In this document: in pieces, positions 1 through 12,595 of the stretch
Layout: each line of letters opens with the position of its first letter
Numbering within the stretch: the stretch's first letter is position 1
Source: Epiperipatus broadwayi
Taxonomy: Eukaryota; Onychophora; Udeonychophora; Euonychophora; Peripatidae
Assembly: GCA_028023455.1 (NCBI GenBank)
Contig: JAQFVV010012394.1
Span: 32,826,885 to 32,890,884, forward strand
Length of the DNA: 64,000 bases
Reading direction: 5' to 3'
Program-made: the position numbers and the translations under genes
The notes under the pieces: generated by a model
What the model was told of the DNA's origin: nothing
Database searches by the model: none
What the model saw: only the letters and a program-made list of their open reading frames with translations

Positions 1-186
1 TCAAATCAATAAACGGTGTTTTATGACATACTGACAATGATATTTTGAACAGGTGAAAATAATATTTTTATTACCTATTAAATAATCATACAACAATTAA
101 GATAATGACTTTTAGTAATATATTCCTTTTATTTGCATCTATTCATTTAAATTTTGACAAAGATAACTGATTTAATAAAGGCAAAA

Positions 187-540
187 CAGCTTTTTGTAAG
201 ACAGTACCTAACTCTCCATACAGTCCTGCCATCTAGTGCAAGCCTTTGTAATCAATGGATGCAAAAAGGTCTGTGCATAAAATTTGTATCTAGTACCATA
301 CCCCCCATCTAGTTTTTAGCTTGTGGCTTTCATCAGTGAAAAGCCTTTGATCTGAGAGCACTGCATCTAAATCTTAGGATCTCTAGGTGCAGGACTCTCA
401 GATCCAATATTTCTTGCTGATGAAAGCCAGAAGCTAAAAACTAGTTTGGGGATATTGGATGAATAGGCACTACATAGGAATTTTATGCACAAACCTTTTC
501 AAATCCATTTATTACAAAGGCTTACACTAGATGGTACTAC
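187..540. repeat. FB1 foldback repeat, short palindromic copy
   Basis: The left half runs to about 375 and its reverse complement follows at once, so the copy folds on itself. The ends carry the FB1 signature: CTCCATACAGT near 205 and its inverse, ACTACTGTATA, near 535. Inner landmarks are TGTGCATAAAATTT, TTTTTAGCTTGTGGC and TTTCATCAGTGAAAAGCC, each repeated in inverted form in the second half. The same family occurs near 3.7, 5.5, 17, 22.4, 38.5, 43.1, 55.9 and 57.6 kb. There is no coding capacity. The nature of the family as a mobile element is inferred from dispersal. Confidence 0.8.
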
Positions 541-1192
541 TGTATATTTGTACAAAAGATTTGGATGATTGTGTTAAGAGGATTGTTGAGTGTTGTAGTA
601 GTAAGGAATGGGATAAAAAAGTAGATTTATTAATAAAGAATAGGGAGTTAGAGAGATGGAGAAATAGTATGAGAGTAAAAAAAGTTTAAATATATAGAGA
701 AATAAACAGAATATTAAGTGTGAGTTAATTTATGATAATAGTAAGGAAAGTAGTTTATTATTTAAGGCTCGAACCGGATCTTTAGCTACAAGAGAATATA
801 CATGTAAATGGGAAAAAATGGGTGATTTATTTTGTAAATTATGTAAGGAAGGAATAGAAAATATTAGGCATTTGTTAATTGAATGTAAATGCTTGAAAAC
901 AGAAAGGGTACATATAATGAAGTTATGGAAGAATAAATATGAAAAAAGTGATTATACAGAAAGTGAATTATTGGTTTTTATGCTGGGTTTGGAAAAAGAT
1001 AAAGGGGATTTAGATATAAAGGTTATAGAGTTGACAAAGATTATGTTGTGGAAATGGGATGGAGCAGAATATGGAAAATTCAGAGTGAGGAATGGAAAAT
1101 AAAGTGGCTAACAGGTTTATCTGGGCATAATTGCTGAGATATTCTGGACTTCGTTTAAGGAGAAGCCACAATACATCACATCATATCACATT
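541..1192 (+). pseudogene. LINE 3' end (C-terminal Cys-His region), copy 1
   Basis: This is a 5'-truncated non-LTR retrotransposon fragment. An open stretch at 818-1102 encodes the C-terminal part of the ORF2-type protein, with the CKLCKEG...HLLIEC Cys-Cys-His-Cys motif typical of the region after the reverse transcriptase in many LINEs, then a tail ending in MLWKWDGAEYGK. Upstream, 541-817 aligns by eye with the copy at 56.8-57.5 kb but is broken by frameshifts and stops. The 3' end is a short repeat tail built from CATCACATCATATCACA, followed by unrelated DNA. The clade (CR1, Jockey or L2-like) cannot be decided from this piece. The fragment starts directly at the right end of an FB1 repeat, as does the copy at 56.8 kb. 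Confidence 0.8.
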
Positions 1193-1489
1193 ACTGTATA
1201 GTGATTTTGTGATGTTTAAGTGCTTTTATAGCTTTTTGGAATCTTAAAACTAGTTAAGTTGAAAAACCTGAAGAAATACCTGAAAAAGTTATAAAATATA
1301 GGAAATTTTAAAAATATATAAATGCATGTAATTGTGCTGCTTAATCTTGAGTATAATTCTATTGTTCAAATTTTTTTAAATAAAGTGAGTAGCTAAGATT
1401 TCAGTCTTTACATGAAATATCATTATTATTTAGTACAGCAAAAGAACTTTCAAGGATGTTGTTGAAAACATTTCTCCAAGATAGATGAA

Positions 1490-1675
1490 TGATTACTAGA
1501 GATTCAATATAGTTTTAAAGAAGCAAGAAGTATTATAGACGATGTGGAAAAATATTATGAACAAAAGAGTAATTTATATACTGTTTTTATTGATTTGGTC
1601 AAGGCATTTAACTAAAGCTTATTTACATTATGCAGATTAAAAAGTGGAATTAGAGAAAAAGCTATCATAATAGGT
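1490..1675 (+). pseudogene. Reverse transcriptase palm fragment of a LINE
   Basis: Reading from about 1505 gives a short peptide that resembles the start of a LINE reverse transcriptase palm: YSFKEARSIIDDV, then the motif A-like FIDLVKAFN (consensus F-x-D-x-x-K-A-F-D), followed at once by a TAA stop at 1613-1615. Past the stop the same frame continues with RLKSGIREKAI, which fits the next part of the domain. The catalytic motif with two aspartates is not present in the remaining sequence. The clade cannot be assigned. Confidence 0.6.
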
Positions 1676-2240
1676 AAACAATGCAACAAAATACAAATGC
1701 CCATAACAACTATCAAAGCAAGATCAAGCTGTGGGATGCCCATCGCATCCTTAAACAAAATAATCAAATCTCTTCTACAAGATTAGGAATAACTAATCAC
1801 AAGCTGATTACCCTATTCAAGTATTGGTCTCTAGAACCAAAATACTTAGATTACTTACTTAAAATTAATCTGGATGCCATGCCGGTCAACTGGTTCCTCA
1901 GATATAAAAGATCAACCACCATTTCCTGGGGGAAATTCCCCAATAAAAATCGGTCTAGGTAATATTAAAAATAATATTTAAAATTCAAAGATAGATTACT
2001 ACAATACTTAATATAAAAGAATGCATTCGTGGAAGAGATATTCCTACAATCAGGCTGTCAATTTTCATCACCTATGCCATTTGGATTGTAAGGTGCAAGG
2101 CACAATACCAACATCCCAAGCCAGATGAAAACTCATTATTTATTCAAAGCATAGAGAAAATTAAACAAAGAGACAAAACTCTTGCCACAACATTCATTTT
2201 TCAAGAGACATGGAAGCTATATCAGACTCTCTAATAAAGT
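1676..2240 (+). pseudogene. Possible LINE C-terminal remnant
   Basis: A 93-codon open stretch (1681-1962) is not itself recognisable, but another frame near 2010-2235 reads IRLSIFITYAIWIVRCKAQY and then a charged stretch. That pattern resembles the hydrophobic, Trp/Arg-containing C-terminal segment of several LINE proteins. It may continue the reverse transcriptase fragment just upstream, or be a separate insertion. The call rests on weak similarity recognised by eye. Confidence 0.3.
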
Positions 2241-2244
2241 TAAC

Positions 2245-3665
2245 AAAGAATTTAACCACTAAATACCTATCCCTGTTTAACTCAATAATGTTAGTTCCAT
2301 AACTCATCTAATATTGTAATTGTTCATTATCCATATTTGTAATATATCACCCATATTAATTAGTTTAATAAATGTTTTTGAGAAATATGAAGTATTTAAG
2401 GTAAAAAACTGATAATAAAGGAAGTTGTAGAAGTTGTATATTTATTCCAGCATTATTTATGGTCATATTAACTGTGGTCACTGAATTTTTTAAATACAGC
2501 TAGCAAAGATCAAGATAAGACACAAATTGATAGTGGAATTTTAAATTTAATCTTCTTGAATTTTGGGTTTAGAACACACTGTCGAATATCCTATCCTTGT
2601 CAATTCAAAAGACCATCTAAAAAATAAACTAATATTTTGAATACAATATATACAAACTTTGTTTTAATAATTAATATTCAAAAGACTAAAAGAAATTTTC
2701 AGAAACTTTACTTGTATGTAGTTATAGCTTCAAAATGTGAAGTCTGTGTTCATATTACCCTATATATTAACTTTATAAAGCAAGATTATTTTTTTTTATA
2801 GATCAATTTTTATTAACCTTTTAAAAAACAACACATGCCGTTTGTAATTCATTTGATTTAATTATAAATGCATACGTGTGTTATATTTTTTACTATTATT
2901 GCATACAGTTTCAAATTTATTACGCTAATAATCTTTATAAATGTACTCTTAATTTTGTTAATATAACGGCTTATTATCCTGTATCTTTAAATATATATAC
3001 ATGCACTCGATTATTATTTTGGTTCTTTAAATACTATGGCAACAGCATTTTATGTTTATAATATTTACACAAATCATCAGACGTTAAGTTCAAAAGAAAT
3101 GTCGAAACTTTCAAACGGTGTAAGTACATGTCATTTAACCTGAATAAAACCTACACATATTAAAATGACAAGATATTGTTTTGCTTTGAACGCCTCCAAC
3201 TCTATCATGGGAAAAAATATAAAAAGCTATTCTTTTTCATTCGTTTACGACTTATTAATAACCAAGAAAAAATATATCCAGATTTATTATTTGTATAACA
3301 GTTTCAAATATCATGCAAAATTATTCTGTTTACTTCAGTGATTCGTATTAACTGCTGTATCCCATCTGATCAAATTTAAACTTGTTTTGAAATTATAAAA
3401 AAAAAAGACAAAACACAAAAATATTAACAATGCGTCTGTATATATATATGTGTGTGTGCAGATACAAGCTGGCTTCAGATTTATTGGGGGCCTTGGTTCA
3501 AATAATTCTTCACATCTTTACAACTCTGATGCTTCTTATAATTATTGTATTGAATAACATAGATATCTTTAGATTAGTATCATTATTAATCATTATCGAT
3601 CTATTCTTGGTTTATCCCAGTTCTTCCAATTTATACCTTTTTTCTTTTTTAGATATCATGATAGA
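2245..3665. other. AT-rich DNA, no gene seen
   Basis: Short chance open frames only, with no conserved motif, no terminal repeats and no resemblance to the repeat families elsewhere in the window. Confidence 0.6.
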
Positions 3666-3669
3666 ATAT

Positions 3670-4700
3670 TAACATATTCTCTGTGCAAGAGTGCCACTTA
3701 TAATCAATAGTTGCTAAAAGCCTGGGTACCATAATCTCTATTTAATATCCTCAGATCGGTTTCTAACTTACAGCTTTCATCAGTAAGGAGGCATGTTCTG
3801 GGAGCAATTCACATGGACCTTTGGATCTAATACTCCTTTTCAGTACCAACTTTTCACATTTTTGGTTAACTGTAAAACCAACACTCTAACATAAAAATAC
3901 AATAATATTTTCAATCCAATATAATTTGCTTATTTTAACTGAAAACATTCTAATAAAATTATTTCATCTCATATAGGGTCCTTTCATAAAATGTATACCA
4001 TTCACATATACCCACATGTAAATAAAAAATACAATGTAAGTCTTTTTCGTAAATGACTTATTACAGGGCAAAATTTCTCTGCCTTTCCTCATAAAGAAAT
4101 AGTTAAGGAGAGACAGTACTCATTACTGAGACAAAAATTAGTCAAACCTTAAGTAAAAAAAATAGGCCTTATTCCACATTAATAAAATTTAATAACATAA
4201 AGTGTAAGTTAACAATAAAAAGCAAAACAGTAATCAACTTTCAGAATATTAACAAACACATATATCAATGAACCACATAACACATAAATGCATGACCGGT
4301 AAGTAAGGTATCATGATATGTTTTATTGATCCTTTCATATCAATCCTAGTCATGGAATAAATATGCATTTAGTTGTCAAAAATAAAGGACACCAGAATAT
4401 ATAGACATTAAACTGATTACAGATCTATACAACTATACAAGCAAAATGGTTTAGATGGAAAACGTTAGTGTTTTTAAAATTTGGTCTGTTGCTACAGGAA
4501 AATTGCATTAAGTCCAAAATAATCAGGTGTACTACTCCAAGAGTCAAAGTTTCTTAATGATGAAAGCTATAAGCTAGAAATTAGTCTGGAGATATTGGAT
4601 AGGAATTTATTAAATATAATCATCTATCATTTATTAATTACTGAAGCTTATACTAGTTGGTGCAAATGTGATGAGAAAAATAATTTGCTACTGAAACACA
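3670..4700. repeat. FB1 foldback repeat, long diverged copy
   Basis: The left body lies at about 3690-3960 (ACAGCTTTCATCAGTAAGG near 3770; AATATTTTCAATCCAATATA near 3906). The inverted body is at about 4490-4650 (TGATGAAAGCTATAAGC near 4558). The interior, 4280-4480, matches the interior of the 17-kb copy (block around CATGGAATAA and the later ACCAGAATATATAGACATTAAAC). It is more diverged than the copies at 17 and 43 kb. A 129-codon open frame at 4595-4984 lies partly on it and looks non-coding. Confidence 0.65.
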
Positions 4701-4989
4701 TAAATGCTTATTTCTGTCCCATGTTATATACCTTATTGAAATTTAAAACTCTGGAAATCTATAAATGGAAAAATTGTTTGGTTATGGATCTAAAGACTTT
4801 CTATCAATTCATCAATTACTATCCTTTTTATGAATGTGCCAAAATACTCTTTTTAATCTTGTTGTGCCTAATGCTTGCAAAATTAAATTTGTTAAGTAGC
4901 AAAGTCTTGTTATGCTCTAGTTTGAATTTTCAATTAACTTATCATGGTCTATGTGGATTATTTGCTCCCAGTAGATGCATCTAAAGAAT

Positions 4990-5505
4990 TACTTCTTTCA
5001 GATTTATGTCAATGTTTTAATAACATAAAACATTCATTATTTTTCTGGAACTTTGCTGAGTTACCTCTTTAAGGGATGAAAACTAAGAGCAGATTAATCA
5101 TTTAAAATTTATTTGACAATGGCTACAATAACTTACAGCCATTCAATAATAAACACCATTAATTAATAAAATGTTAACATTTTTATTAAAAGCATTAACA
5201 ATAAAAAAATAAATAAAAATATTTAAAGCATAGAGATTCACCTTCAATACTATCAACAAATTGTAAATGTGAAGCTGTTAGTAATACAACTATTACTTAG
5301 AAAGAAATACTGAAAATCCCCTTTTAAATACCAACAGTTTCACCCTATGGGTGGCTTGTCTCATGTTCAGATATGATTATGTTGATAGCTAGCCCTTTCC
5401 TGATCAATGTTATTGTTGTCTTCCAATATTTGGAAATGGTCTGCAGCTATTTCTCAAAGAGATTTTAAAACATGGTGAAATTCTTGTCCTTACTGGAAAC
5501 TTGCC
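4990..5505. other. No gene seen
   Basis: AT-rich sequence without recognisable coding motif or repeat boundary. It lies between two FB1 copies. Confidence 0.5.
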
Positions 5506-5509
5506 GTAG

Positions 5510-5865
5510 GAAATGGTGATTATGTGATGTTTTAATATTATACCAATACTGCCCATAGAATAATGGTGGCTGTGGCTTTTGATCGACCAAAGATATCATT
5601 TAGTGAATGAGTTTGGATTGAAAACAACAATCTTGGACTTATAGCTTTATAGCTAAAGAAAAAGGTTTTGTATTAGATCCAAAAATCTAAGTGTGGTGCT
5701 CTCAGATTCAAGACTTCTCACTGATGAAAGCCACAAGCTAGAAACTAGTCTGGTGATATTGGATGAGTAGGTACTAAATAGAAATTTTTATGCATAAACC
5801 CTCTGGCATTCATTAATCACTAAGTTTTACACTGGGCGACACTACTGCATGAAGAGTTTGCTGCT
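5510..5865 (+). repeat. FB1 right half
   Basis: Only the interior plus the inverted body and terminus are present. It has TGATTATGTGATGTTTTAAT at 5518, the core CTGATGA at 5721-5727 with GAAAC at 5741-5745, and ACACTGGGCGACACTACTGC near 5830. This copy gives the cleanest view of the hammerhead-like core discussed in the findings. Confidence 0.75.
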
Positions 5866-6204
5866 ATTTAAACAATCATATTCATGGACTTAACTTTTCA
5901 ATTATTTACTAACCCTTATTGCTATTTCAAATGACCAATTCTATTGTCCATTTAATCTGATCTTGTGAACATTGTAATCTGGACTGGTTCTTTATTTTTT
6001 GAAGATAAATTTCCAATGAGTTAGGATGAGTCTACAACACAATGTGTAATAACTATCTTTCCAAAATGAATACAATTCCTTTACACATGAATTCTTAAAT
6101 TACTCTTTGAAATCTTCCAACCTCCTAAACTATAGTTCCTGCTCTTTACTTATCAACAAAATCTGAGTTCTCAGAAGTATTCTTTGGCTCATACCCATAA
6201 TGCT

Positions 6205-7190
6205 CTATGTTGCAGTTGTAGAATATCACATTCTGGAGCTCAAGATTTATAGATCATGGTTCTTCTTCATAATTACTTTCACTACTCAAACTTCTTATGA
6301 AACCAATAAAACATTCAAATATATATTCAAATTTAAAATATAAAGTAAACAGTAATTGCCTAATTGGGTCAAGGTCAACTATTGGTGCCCTGTGCAGTTT
6401 AGCCCACATTATTACTTTTGCTTTTTAGATGTCACATGATCTCTTGAGCAATGAACCATCTAATGACTTTTCTAATCGCAGTACATCTGATTGCCAAAAC
6501 ACATGGTATTACAAAGATGAGATATCACTTCCAAATCTGGTTATATAATATAGTTATATCTAATAAAATGTACCTACCAACCCTATTGATTAATTCCACA
6601 TAATGAGCAAAAAATTCAACAAAGTACCATTTAGAGAAATATTTGTAATCAAGTGCAAAGGTGCTCTGAAAATTTGCATCATCTTATATATTTCATCAAA
6701 GATTTATAAGTTTTTGCATGGTTTAGCATAGTGATAAAATGGCAGTTCCTGGTACTAAAGATCTATGGATCATGGTTTGGCCCTGTGATTCTTATGAATT
6801 CCTGAACAATAAATCATTTAATTACTTTGTCAGTGTAGTGATTAAATGAAACTCTAATGGTCAGGTCCAAATAATGATTTTAAATTTTTCATTTCCAGTG
6901 TACAAACTATTTGTGAAGTCCTGAGGAATATAAGTGCCTTATTGTTTGCTCTGTATGGTTCAGTGCAGTTGTATATTGGTAGCCTCTGGAGGAGAAGATT
7001 TGATAACCAAACTATGTCTTTCCTATGAATTTCTGAACAATAAACTATTATTTTGGTGTGACTGTATAAAGTAGAAGAATCTAGAATTCACGGTCCAAAG
7101 GATCAGATTTCAAATCAGCTATTTCTAGTACTTAAACTGCTTGTAAAATCTTGTGCAATAAATCTTTAGATTATTTTAACACTTTGTAAA
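6205..7190 (+). repeat. Cluster of tRNA-derived SINE-1 copies
   Basis: Four or more diverged copies lie head to tail, at roughly 6205-6320, 6715-6830, 6835-6940, 6950-7060 and 7060-7180. Each has an A-box-like head (for example GCATGGTTTAGCATAGTG near 6717) and a tail of the form TTCTTATGAATTCCTGAACAATAAA. The clearest copy of the family is at 40808. RNA polymerase III promoter function is inferred from the A-box and B-box resemblance only. Confidence 0.6.
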
Positions 7191-7280
7191 ATGAATTTGA
7201 GACTAGAGGACCCATTATATTAAAAATGTAACTTAATTCAATTTATTTTAATTTTATGTGATGTACAATTATTATATTTA

Positions 7281-7630
7281 AGTATATATAAGGGATTAAA
7301 CTCAGACTTTCACATGCCATCTCATATTGCTGATCTTCCAGATTACACACATGTTGCTAAACCAGCAATCATCAGTTGGTCCAGATTACCATCTCCATAC
7401 ATATATACAATCAATGCTCAAATTCTATTAAGATAGCCAATCTTCATACTTTAATGTACAGGCTTCAAACTACTCCAACCCGCAACTCTTCAGCCATCCA
7501 TTTCATTGAAAATCTGATGATGGAACATTCAAAACCCACATTAGTTGCCAAGGTTGTAATCCTACCCATGTTAAAATTAGTCATTCTGGCCCTTCATGTA
7601 CTGGACAATAATCCATTTTACATACATATG
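7281..7630 (+). repeat. FB2 half copy
   Basis: Matches the left body of the complete FB2 element at 10.84 kb: AACTCAGACTTTCACATGCC near 7300, GGTCCAGATTACCATCTC near 7380, then AGGCTTCAAACTACTCC near 7460. No inverted partner is found nearby, so this is a half or truncated element. A 91-codon open frame here lies wholly inside the repeat and is not considered a gene. Confidence 0.65.
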
Positions 7631-7764
7631 CGAAGATGGGCAAACCTTTAATGCACTATGTTTCAATAAGTAATTTAATACACTGTATAGGCATAGCAAT
7701 TATTAAACATAAATCTTTAAATATATATATATATATAATTATCATTTTCAAATATATACATAAT

Positions 7765-8290
7765 TATAATAATTGCAGTCATTATCAATCCAATACAGAA
7801 TGATGATCTCTAAAAATTTAATCCCGTTTTTCAGATTTTTTGCCTCTTTTATTCACATCAGATTAGCTAACTTACGTAACCATTCATCTCACATATACTT
7901 ACGTAACCATTCATCTCACATATAATCTCTTTTTGAATCTTTCCCAATTTTTGGGACCTGGTTGGATCTAGTTTAAGATTTCAACAGTCCCTCTACTACC
8001 ATATCTTTAAGTAATATGTCCAGCCAGCTCCATTTCATTGTCTTAATCCTTTCGTTAATGCTAATAATAAAATATTGCTCTCTTACTCATGTGTTTCGTT
8101 TTGTATAACTTCTTACTAACAATATTCATCTCTTTCACTCGTGTATTTCATTTTGATCTTTTTTTATTACTATTAACATTCATCTCTCCATAGCTCTTCT
8201 GTTCAAGTCTGAGATTCATAACTAAAAACCAATAAAACACATTTATTAAAAAACTTCCTTTTCGAACACATAGGCATATTTCTATTTACA
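7765..8290 (-). mobile_element. RTE-type LINE 3' fragment
   Basis: This is a diverged 3' end of the RTE element that is best preserved at 22.9-24.8 kb, on the same strand. Landmarks read on the plus strand are CATTATCAATCCAATACAGA (7777), TCCAGCCAGCTCCATTTCAT (8018) and AACACATAGGCATATTTC (8266). It is heavily mutated with no open frame. It contains a perfect 27-base tandem duplication starting at 7870 and 7897. Confidence 0.75.
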
Positions 8291-8687
8291 TATGTGTAAA
8301 CTCTAATAGTTGTGTTAATATGAAAATTGTATAAATTTGATCTTAAATCAAAATATATAATAATGAAATCAAATTTGCATATATTATTCTAATGTTAAAA
8401 AAAAAAGCTAAGAAATTAACAAAATAGATTTAAATTTTTTTCTAATCTTTCACTAAATAATAAATGAGTATAAACTATTATTTAATAAAAAGCAAATTAT
8501 AAAAGCAATCAAGATTAGCATAAACAGGAAATTGAAGTCATTGTCAATTAGAATTATACTGTTAATAAATAAATCAAACTAAATTTTAGCTCTATTATAA
8601 AAAACGTATTTATTGAATAAAAGATGGAGAAAAATTATCGTTTACTTATAACTATTACTTTTATTTAAAATTATTCACCATTATTCT

Positions 8688-8860
8688 GCTCTGCATGGAT
8701 TAGTACAGTGGTCGAATAATAAACGGTAGAACTCAAAGTCCGAGAATCGCAGCCCAGCACCAAATGGTCGAATAATAGACGGTAGAACTCAAAAGTCCGA
8801 GAATCGCAACCCAGCACCCATACTTCTGATGCGCCAACATTTTATGAGCTCTACAACAAT
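8688..8860 (+). repeat. SINE-1 copy with internal 56-bp duplication
   Basis: A tRNA-like head (CTGCATGGATTAGTACAGTGG) is followed by two near-identical 56-base units starting at 8710 and 8766, each containing CGGTAGAACTCAAA and CCGAGAATCGCA. The copy ends with TTTTATGAGCTCTACAACAAT. The duplication is internal to the SINE. Confidence 0.6.
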
Positions 8861-9064
8861 AAATGATATTGATTTATTTATCATTAATTTTTTTTCTCAT
8901 CCTCTTGCCCTTTTTACATTTGAGTGCTTTCAATCATTTAGGTTATTTCAGGCTTTGAATCATCATTATCCGCTTACATTGTATTTGATCATTTTTCTAT
9001 ACTTATTATAACAATGGGATTGTGCTTGTGTGCTACCACATTTCCACCCCCCCACACTGTAATT

Positions 9065-9335
9065 AAACCCTGCATGCTTCAATGCAGTGGTAGTGTCATA
9101 ATACTTTAGCAGCGTAAGATCCACATATCATTATCAATTCTGCGCACTTCCAGGGTTCAAATTTCTTATAAGTTCTTGAATCTTAAAGCCATTCAATTAT
9201 TTAATCTGCATAATTTAAAGCAGTGGTAGTGATATCAGACTCCAAAATATAAGGTCGTTGGTTCAATTCCAGTTCTGGTCTATAATGTTCAACTTCTTAT
9301 GAAGTCTCAAATAAAGCTATTCTGTTATTTATTTT
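9065..9335 (+). repeat. Two adjacent SINE-1 copies
   Basis: The first runs from about 9065 to 9200 and the second from about 9206 to 9335. The second has a good B-box, GGTTCAATTCC at 9260-9270, and an A-box-like GCAGTGGTAGTGA near 9220. Both end in the family tail (AACTTCTTATGAAGTCTCAA, then AATAAA). Confidence 0.65.
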
Positions 9336-9434
9336 TATTTATAATATTTTTCATTCCAATCATTTCTTTGGTTAGTTTTTTATTGCTTCATTCCTCATCT
9401 TTCTCACTCTTTTTTAACGTCTTGGAGCTAAAAT

Positions 9435-10063
9435 AACTATTCTTGTGTTATGTTCAATGTGTGATTATAATAAACACAGACTTGTAAAATATTTATTAAT
9501 TAAAACAAATATCAAATGCTATTTGCAATATATACAGCTGTTATACTTTCACCTGATACCATTGGCTTGGTGTAGTATTTAAGTTGCTGTGCAATTATTA
9601 ATTTAAGGCGCTTCAGGTACCCTTCTAAGTTTAACTATGAGGTTCAACTGTACCATGACATGATGTTCTGTCATAACTTGACTTGTGTGTAGTTATATGA
9701 CACTTCCAAGTATTATAACAGCTTGTCTCATGTATGTCCTAAGTTCTAGCAGCATTCAGTTCTAATGTGAACTTGCTTTACTATGTTAGTCATACAATGG
9801 AAACATATACCCTACCATTCAGATATGGCAGTAATTTGTTGTTGTCCAGTTTATCTCTAGTTGGACTGATTATTTATAGCCAGATCCTTTTCCATAATGA
9901 AAACAATCAGATTCATTGAGCATCATAACCCATTGGCTTGTTACTACTATTGGATATGCTATTTATATATCTATTTGTTCACGGTGATGAATCCTTAATC
10001 CAATCAAGATAAGATGGAATCTGGACTAGTCCATTGGCTGAAGGTTAGTTGAGATATAATACC
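9435..10063 (+). mobile_element. MITE-C copy lacking its left inverted repeat
   Basis: Matches the complete element at 20.09-20.74 kb through its interior (TTTCACCTGATACCATTGGC near 9548; TTGGACTGATTATTTATAGC near 9861) and its right end (CTGGACTAGTCCATTGGCTG near 10022, then GAGATATAATA). It has no open frame. It is a non-autonomous element whose transposase family is unknown. Confidence 0.7.
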
Positions 10064-10064
10064 T

Positions 10065-10837
10065 TGTTTGCAAGTAGTTTCTTGTTTGTGTATATAAAAT
10101 AAATACCCATAATAACTATTGTCTTAAACAATATAAAACTGAAAACAAACAGACAACAATAAAAAAAATTTTTTGTTCTATTTATTATACATAGAGGTGT
10201 AAAGTTGAAGCTGTACTCCTTAAATAAATTATTGATACTAGCACCAAACTGAATATGGATAATATAGTTTCTCTGAATGATCTGACAAGTAAAGAATAAC
10301 CATGAAATGCATGAATAATGAAAGAAAGTAATCTGATCTTCTGCATTTGTAAATGTATGCAATATGGAGGGATCTAAAGGATAAATGCACTGATAAAAAT
10401 CCAAAGAAGTTGAAAATGTTTTATTTAATGGAGTGATTATTCACTTTTCTGTAAGGTGTTACAGGTAGATAGAAATCATCCTTGCATTGCTTGAGACTGA
10501 TCTTATAAAAAAAATTATTTATCTATGAATAGGGCATGAAGATTTTCATGCATTATGTCTCTAATTCAACCAATAAATAAATTTGGTGCTGTGAGAGATA
10601 CACTAATAGAAACAACAAAAGAGAAACTTGAAAGCACATGCTATTACTTTTATATGATGTCAATCCAAACTTCAGAGCAATATTTTACTGATAGTTATAT
10701 TTCATTAATTTTTTTATTTTATATTATGGATTTTAACATAAGTATATACTCAAAATAAATAAAATTAACACGAAATTAAAAAACAATAACTTTGCCAGTA
10801 TTTTTCTACTTGACTTCCTTTATTCTCCACAGTTAAT
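10065..10837. other. No gene seen
   Basis: AT-rich, with a 119-codon minus-strand open frame (10045-10404) that overlaps the end of MITE-C and shows no domain. I treat it as a chance frame. Confidence 0.5.
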
Positions 10838-11765
10838 ATTTAAAATACAAGCACTCTTCATATATCTGGAGCCTAATTGTAAAAATAGGGTATTTGAACT
10901 CAGACTTTCAAGCACTTTTCAACTATCCACACTATCACAATATCATTGATACCCATGATCACACACATGTAGAAAAGATCAATAATCACCAATATACATA
11001 TTTTTTTCTGAACCAGTACTCATAAATTGGTCCAGATTATCATCTCTCACACACATATATAATCAATGCTCAGTTTATATTAAGATAGCAAATCCTCATA
11101 CTTTAATGGACAGGCTTCAAACTACTCCAGCCTTAACTCTTCAGTTATCCATACCATTTAAAATCTGATGATGAAAAGCCAAAATCACATGCTGATGTCA
11201 ATATTGTTGTCTTGCCCATGTTGACCTCAAGTCACTCTGATCCCTCAGGTATAAAATCATATCCATTTAAATATACAGAAAGTCTGAGTTTAAATCCCCT
11301 ATATTTACAATTAGGCTCCAGTTATATGAAGAGTGCCTGTATTTATATTACACATTAAGCCTGCATCCTCCTGATCACCCCTCTTCTATGTATTTAAATA
11401 GATATGGTCCTGCACATGAGGGGTCAGAGTGGCATGAGGCCATATGGCCATGACAAGAATATTGGCATCAGCATGGAATTTGGACTTTCCATCATCATAT
11501 TTTCAATAGTATGAATAGCTGAAGAATTGGAGGTTGGAGTAGATTGAAGCCTGTCCATTAAAATATGAGGATTTGCTATCTTAATATAAACTGAGCATTG
11601 ATTATATATATATATATCTGTGAGAGAATGATAATCTGGACCAACTGACGAGTGCTTTTCTACATGTGTGTGATCATGTGTATCAGTGATATTGAAATAA
11701 TGTGGATAGCTGAAAGGTGCTTGAAAGTCTGAGTTCAAATTCTCTGTATCTTCATAGTTAAATAA
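10838..11765. repeat. FB2 foldback element, complete A-B-A'-B'-a'
   Basis: Terminal block A is at 10838-10910 (GCACTCTTCATATATCTGGA, then GAACTCAGACTTTC). Body B is at about 10905-11240. An inverted A' follows at 11280-11352 (AAGTCTGAGTTTAAATCCCC, then CCAGTTATATGAAGAGTGCC), then inverted body B' at about 11405-11735, and finally a shortened A' at 11725-11765 (GAAAGTCTGAGTTCAAATTC). The internal A' makes this more than a simple palindrome. The minus-strand 104-codon frame at 11424-11738 is just B' read through and is not a gene. Confidence 0.85.
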
Positions 11766-12595
11766 AATAGACTGTTTTTTAAAAAAACTTATACAAATTA
11801 AAGCTTTATTTTCGATAACAGTCTAATGTTATTGCTGGTTTGTTCTCGCTTCATACTATGAAAAGTTTTAATTTTTGTTTCTCAGGTTGTCACACTATAT
11901 AACTGTTTTAAACTCATAATAGTACTGGTTTTTTAAAAAAAAAACAATAACCTATTTTTTTGTTTGAACTATTGGTACGCTCTCTGTATTGCATTCTGTA
12001 TTATAATAAAATAATCAAGTGACTATTAATTGGGAGTTCATAAACAGTTGAGCGATAAAAGTGTCAAAGTTAAGCATTGCACTAATCACGCAAAGCGTAA
12101 TCCATGGTGATGATGATAATGATTCTGTTTAATGAGAAAACCTGTTTTAGATCTCCATAATTTTCAGATATTATTTGATCCTTATTTTAATCACTTCTAT
12201 TATATAAAGTAAAATGTTTATCTGAAACAACAAACACTGCTTCCAAATGTTCCCTGCAAAGGAAAGCGTTAAAATAAAGTAATCAGAATAGATTGTGTAA
12301 ATACCTTGATAATATACCTAGAGACTTGGAGTAATTAACAAAGATTAGTAACCCAATTGATAGGTTTAGAATCAGTAAAAATTATGTGAAATCAGATTAA
12401 AACAGTTTAAACTGTCATCATATTTATTAATTTGTTTCTCAGAGAATTTGAGATGGATATACATATTAGGAAAGAAATGTGGATTCCTATAGTTACAACC
12501 AGAAGAATACATAATATGATGTTTTCCTGAAGGGTTGTGATGATGGTATTTTAGTTGTACTTATACACTGGACTATTACCATAATTTAGTATTGA
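11766..12595. other. No gene seen
   Basis: AT-rich sequence without a recognisable feature. Confidence 0.5.

Noticed and set aside
4595-4984. 129-codon plus-strand frame with hydrophobic stretches, possible membrane protein
   Set aside because: It starts inside an FB1 repeat, has no recognisable motif and fits the chance frame length expected in AT-rich DNA with Leu/Ile/Phe-rich translation.
10045-10404. 119-codon minus-strand frame
   Set aside because: It overlaps the end of MITE-C, has no domain, and its composition is typical of translated AT-rich repeat DNA.
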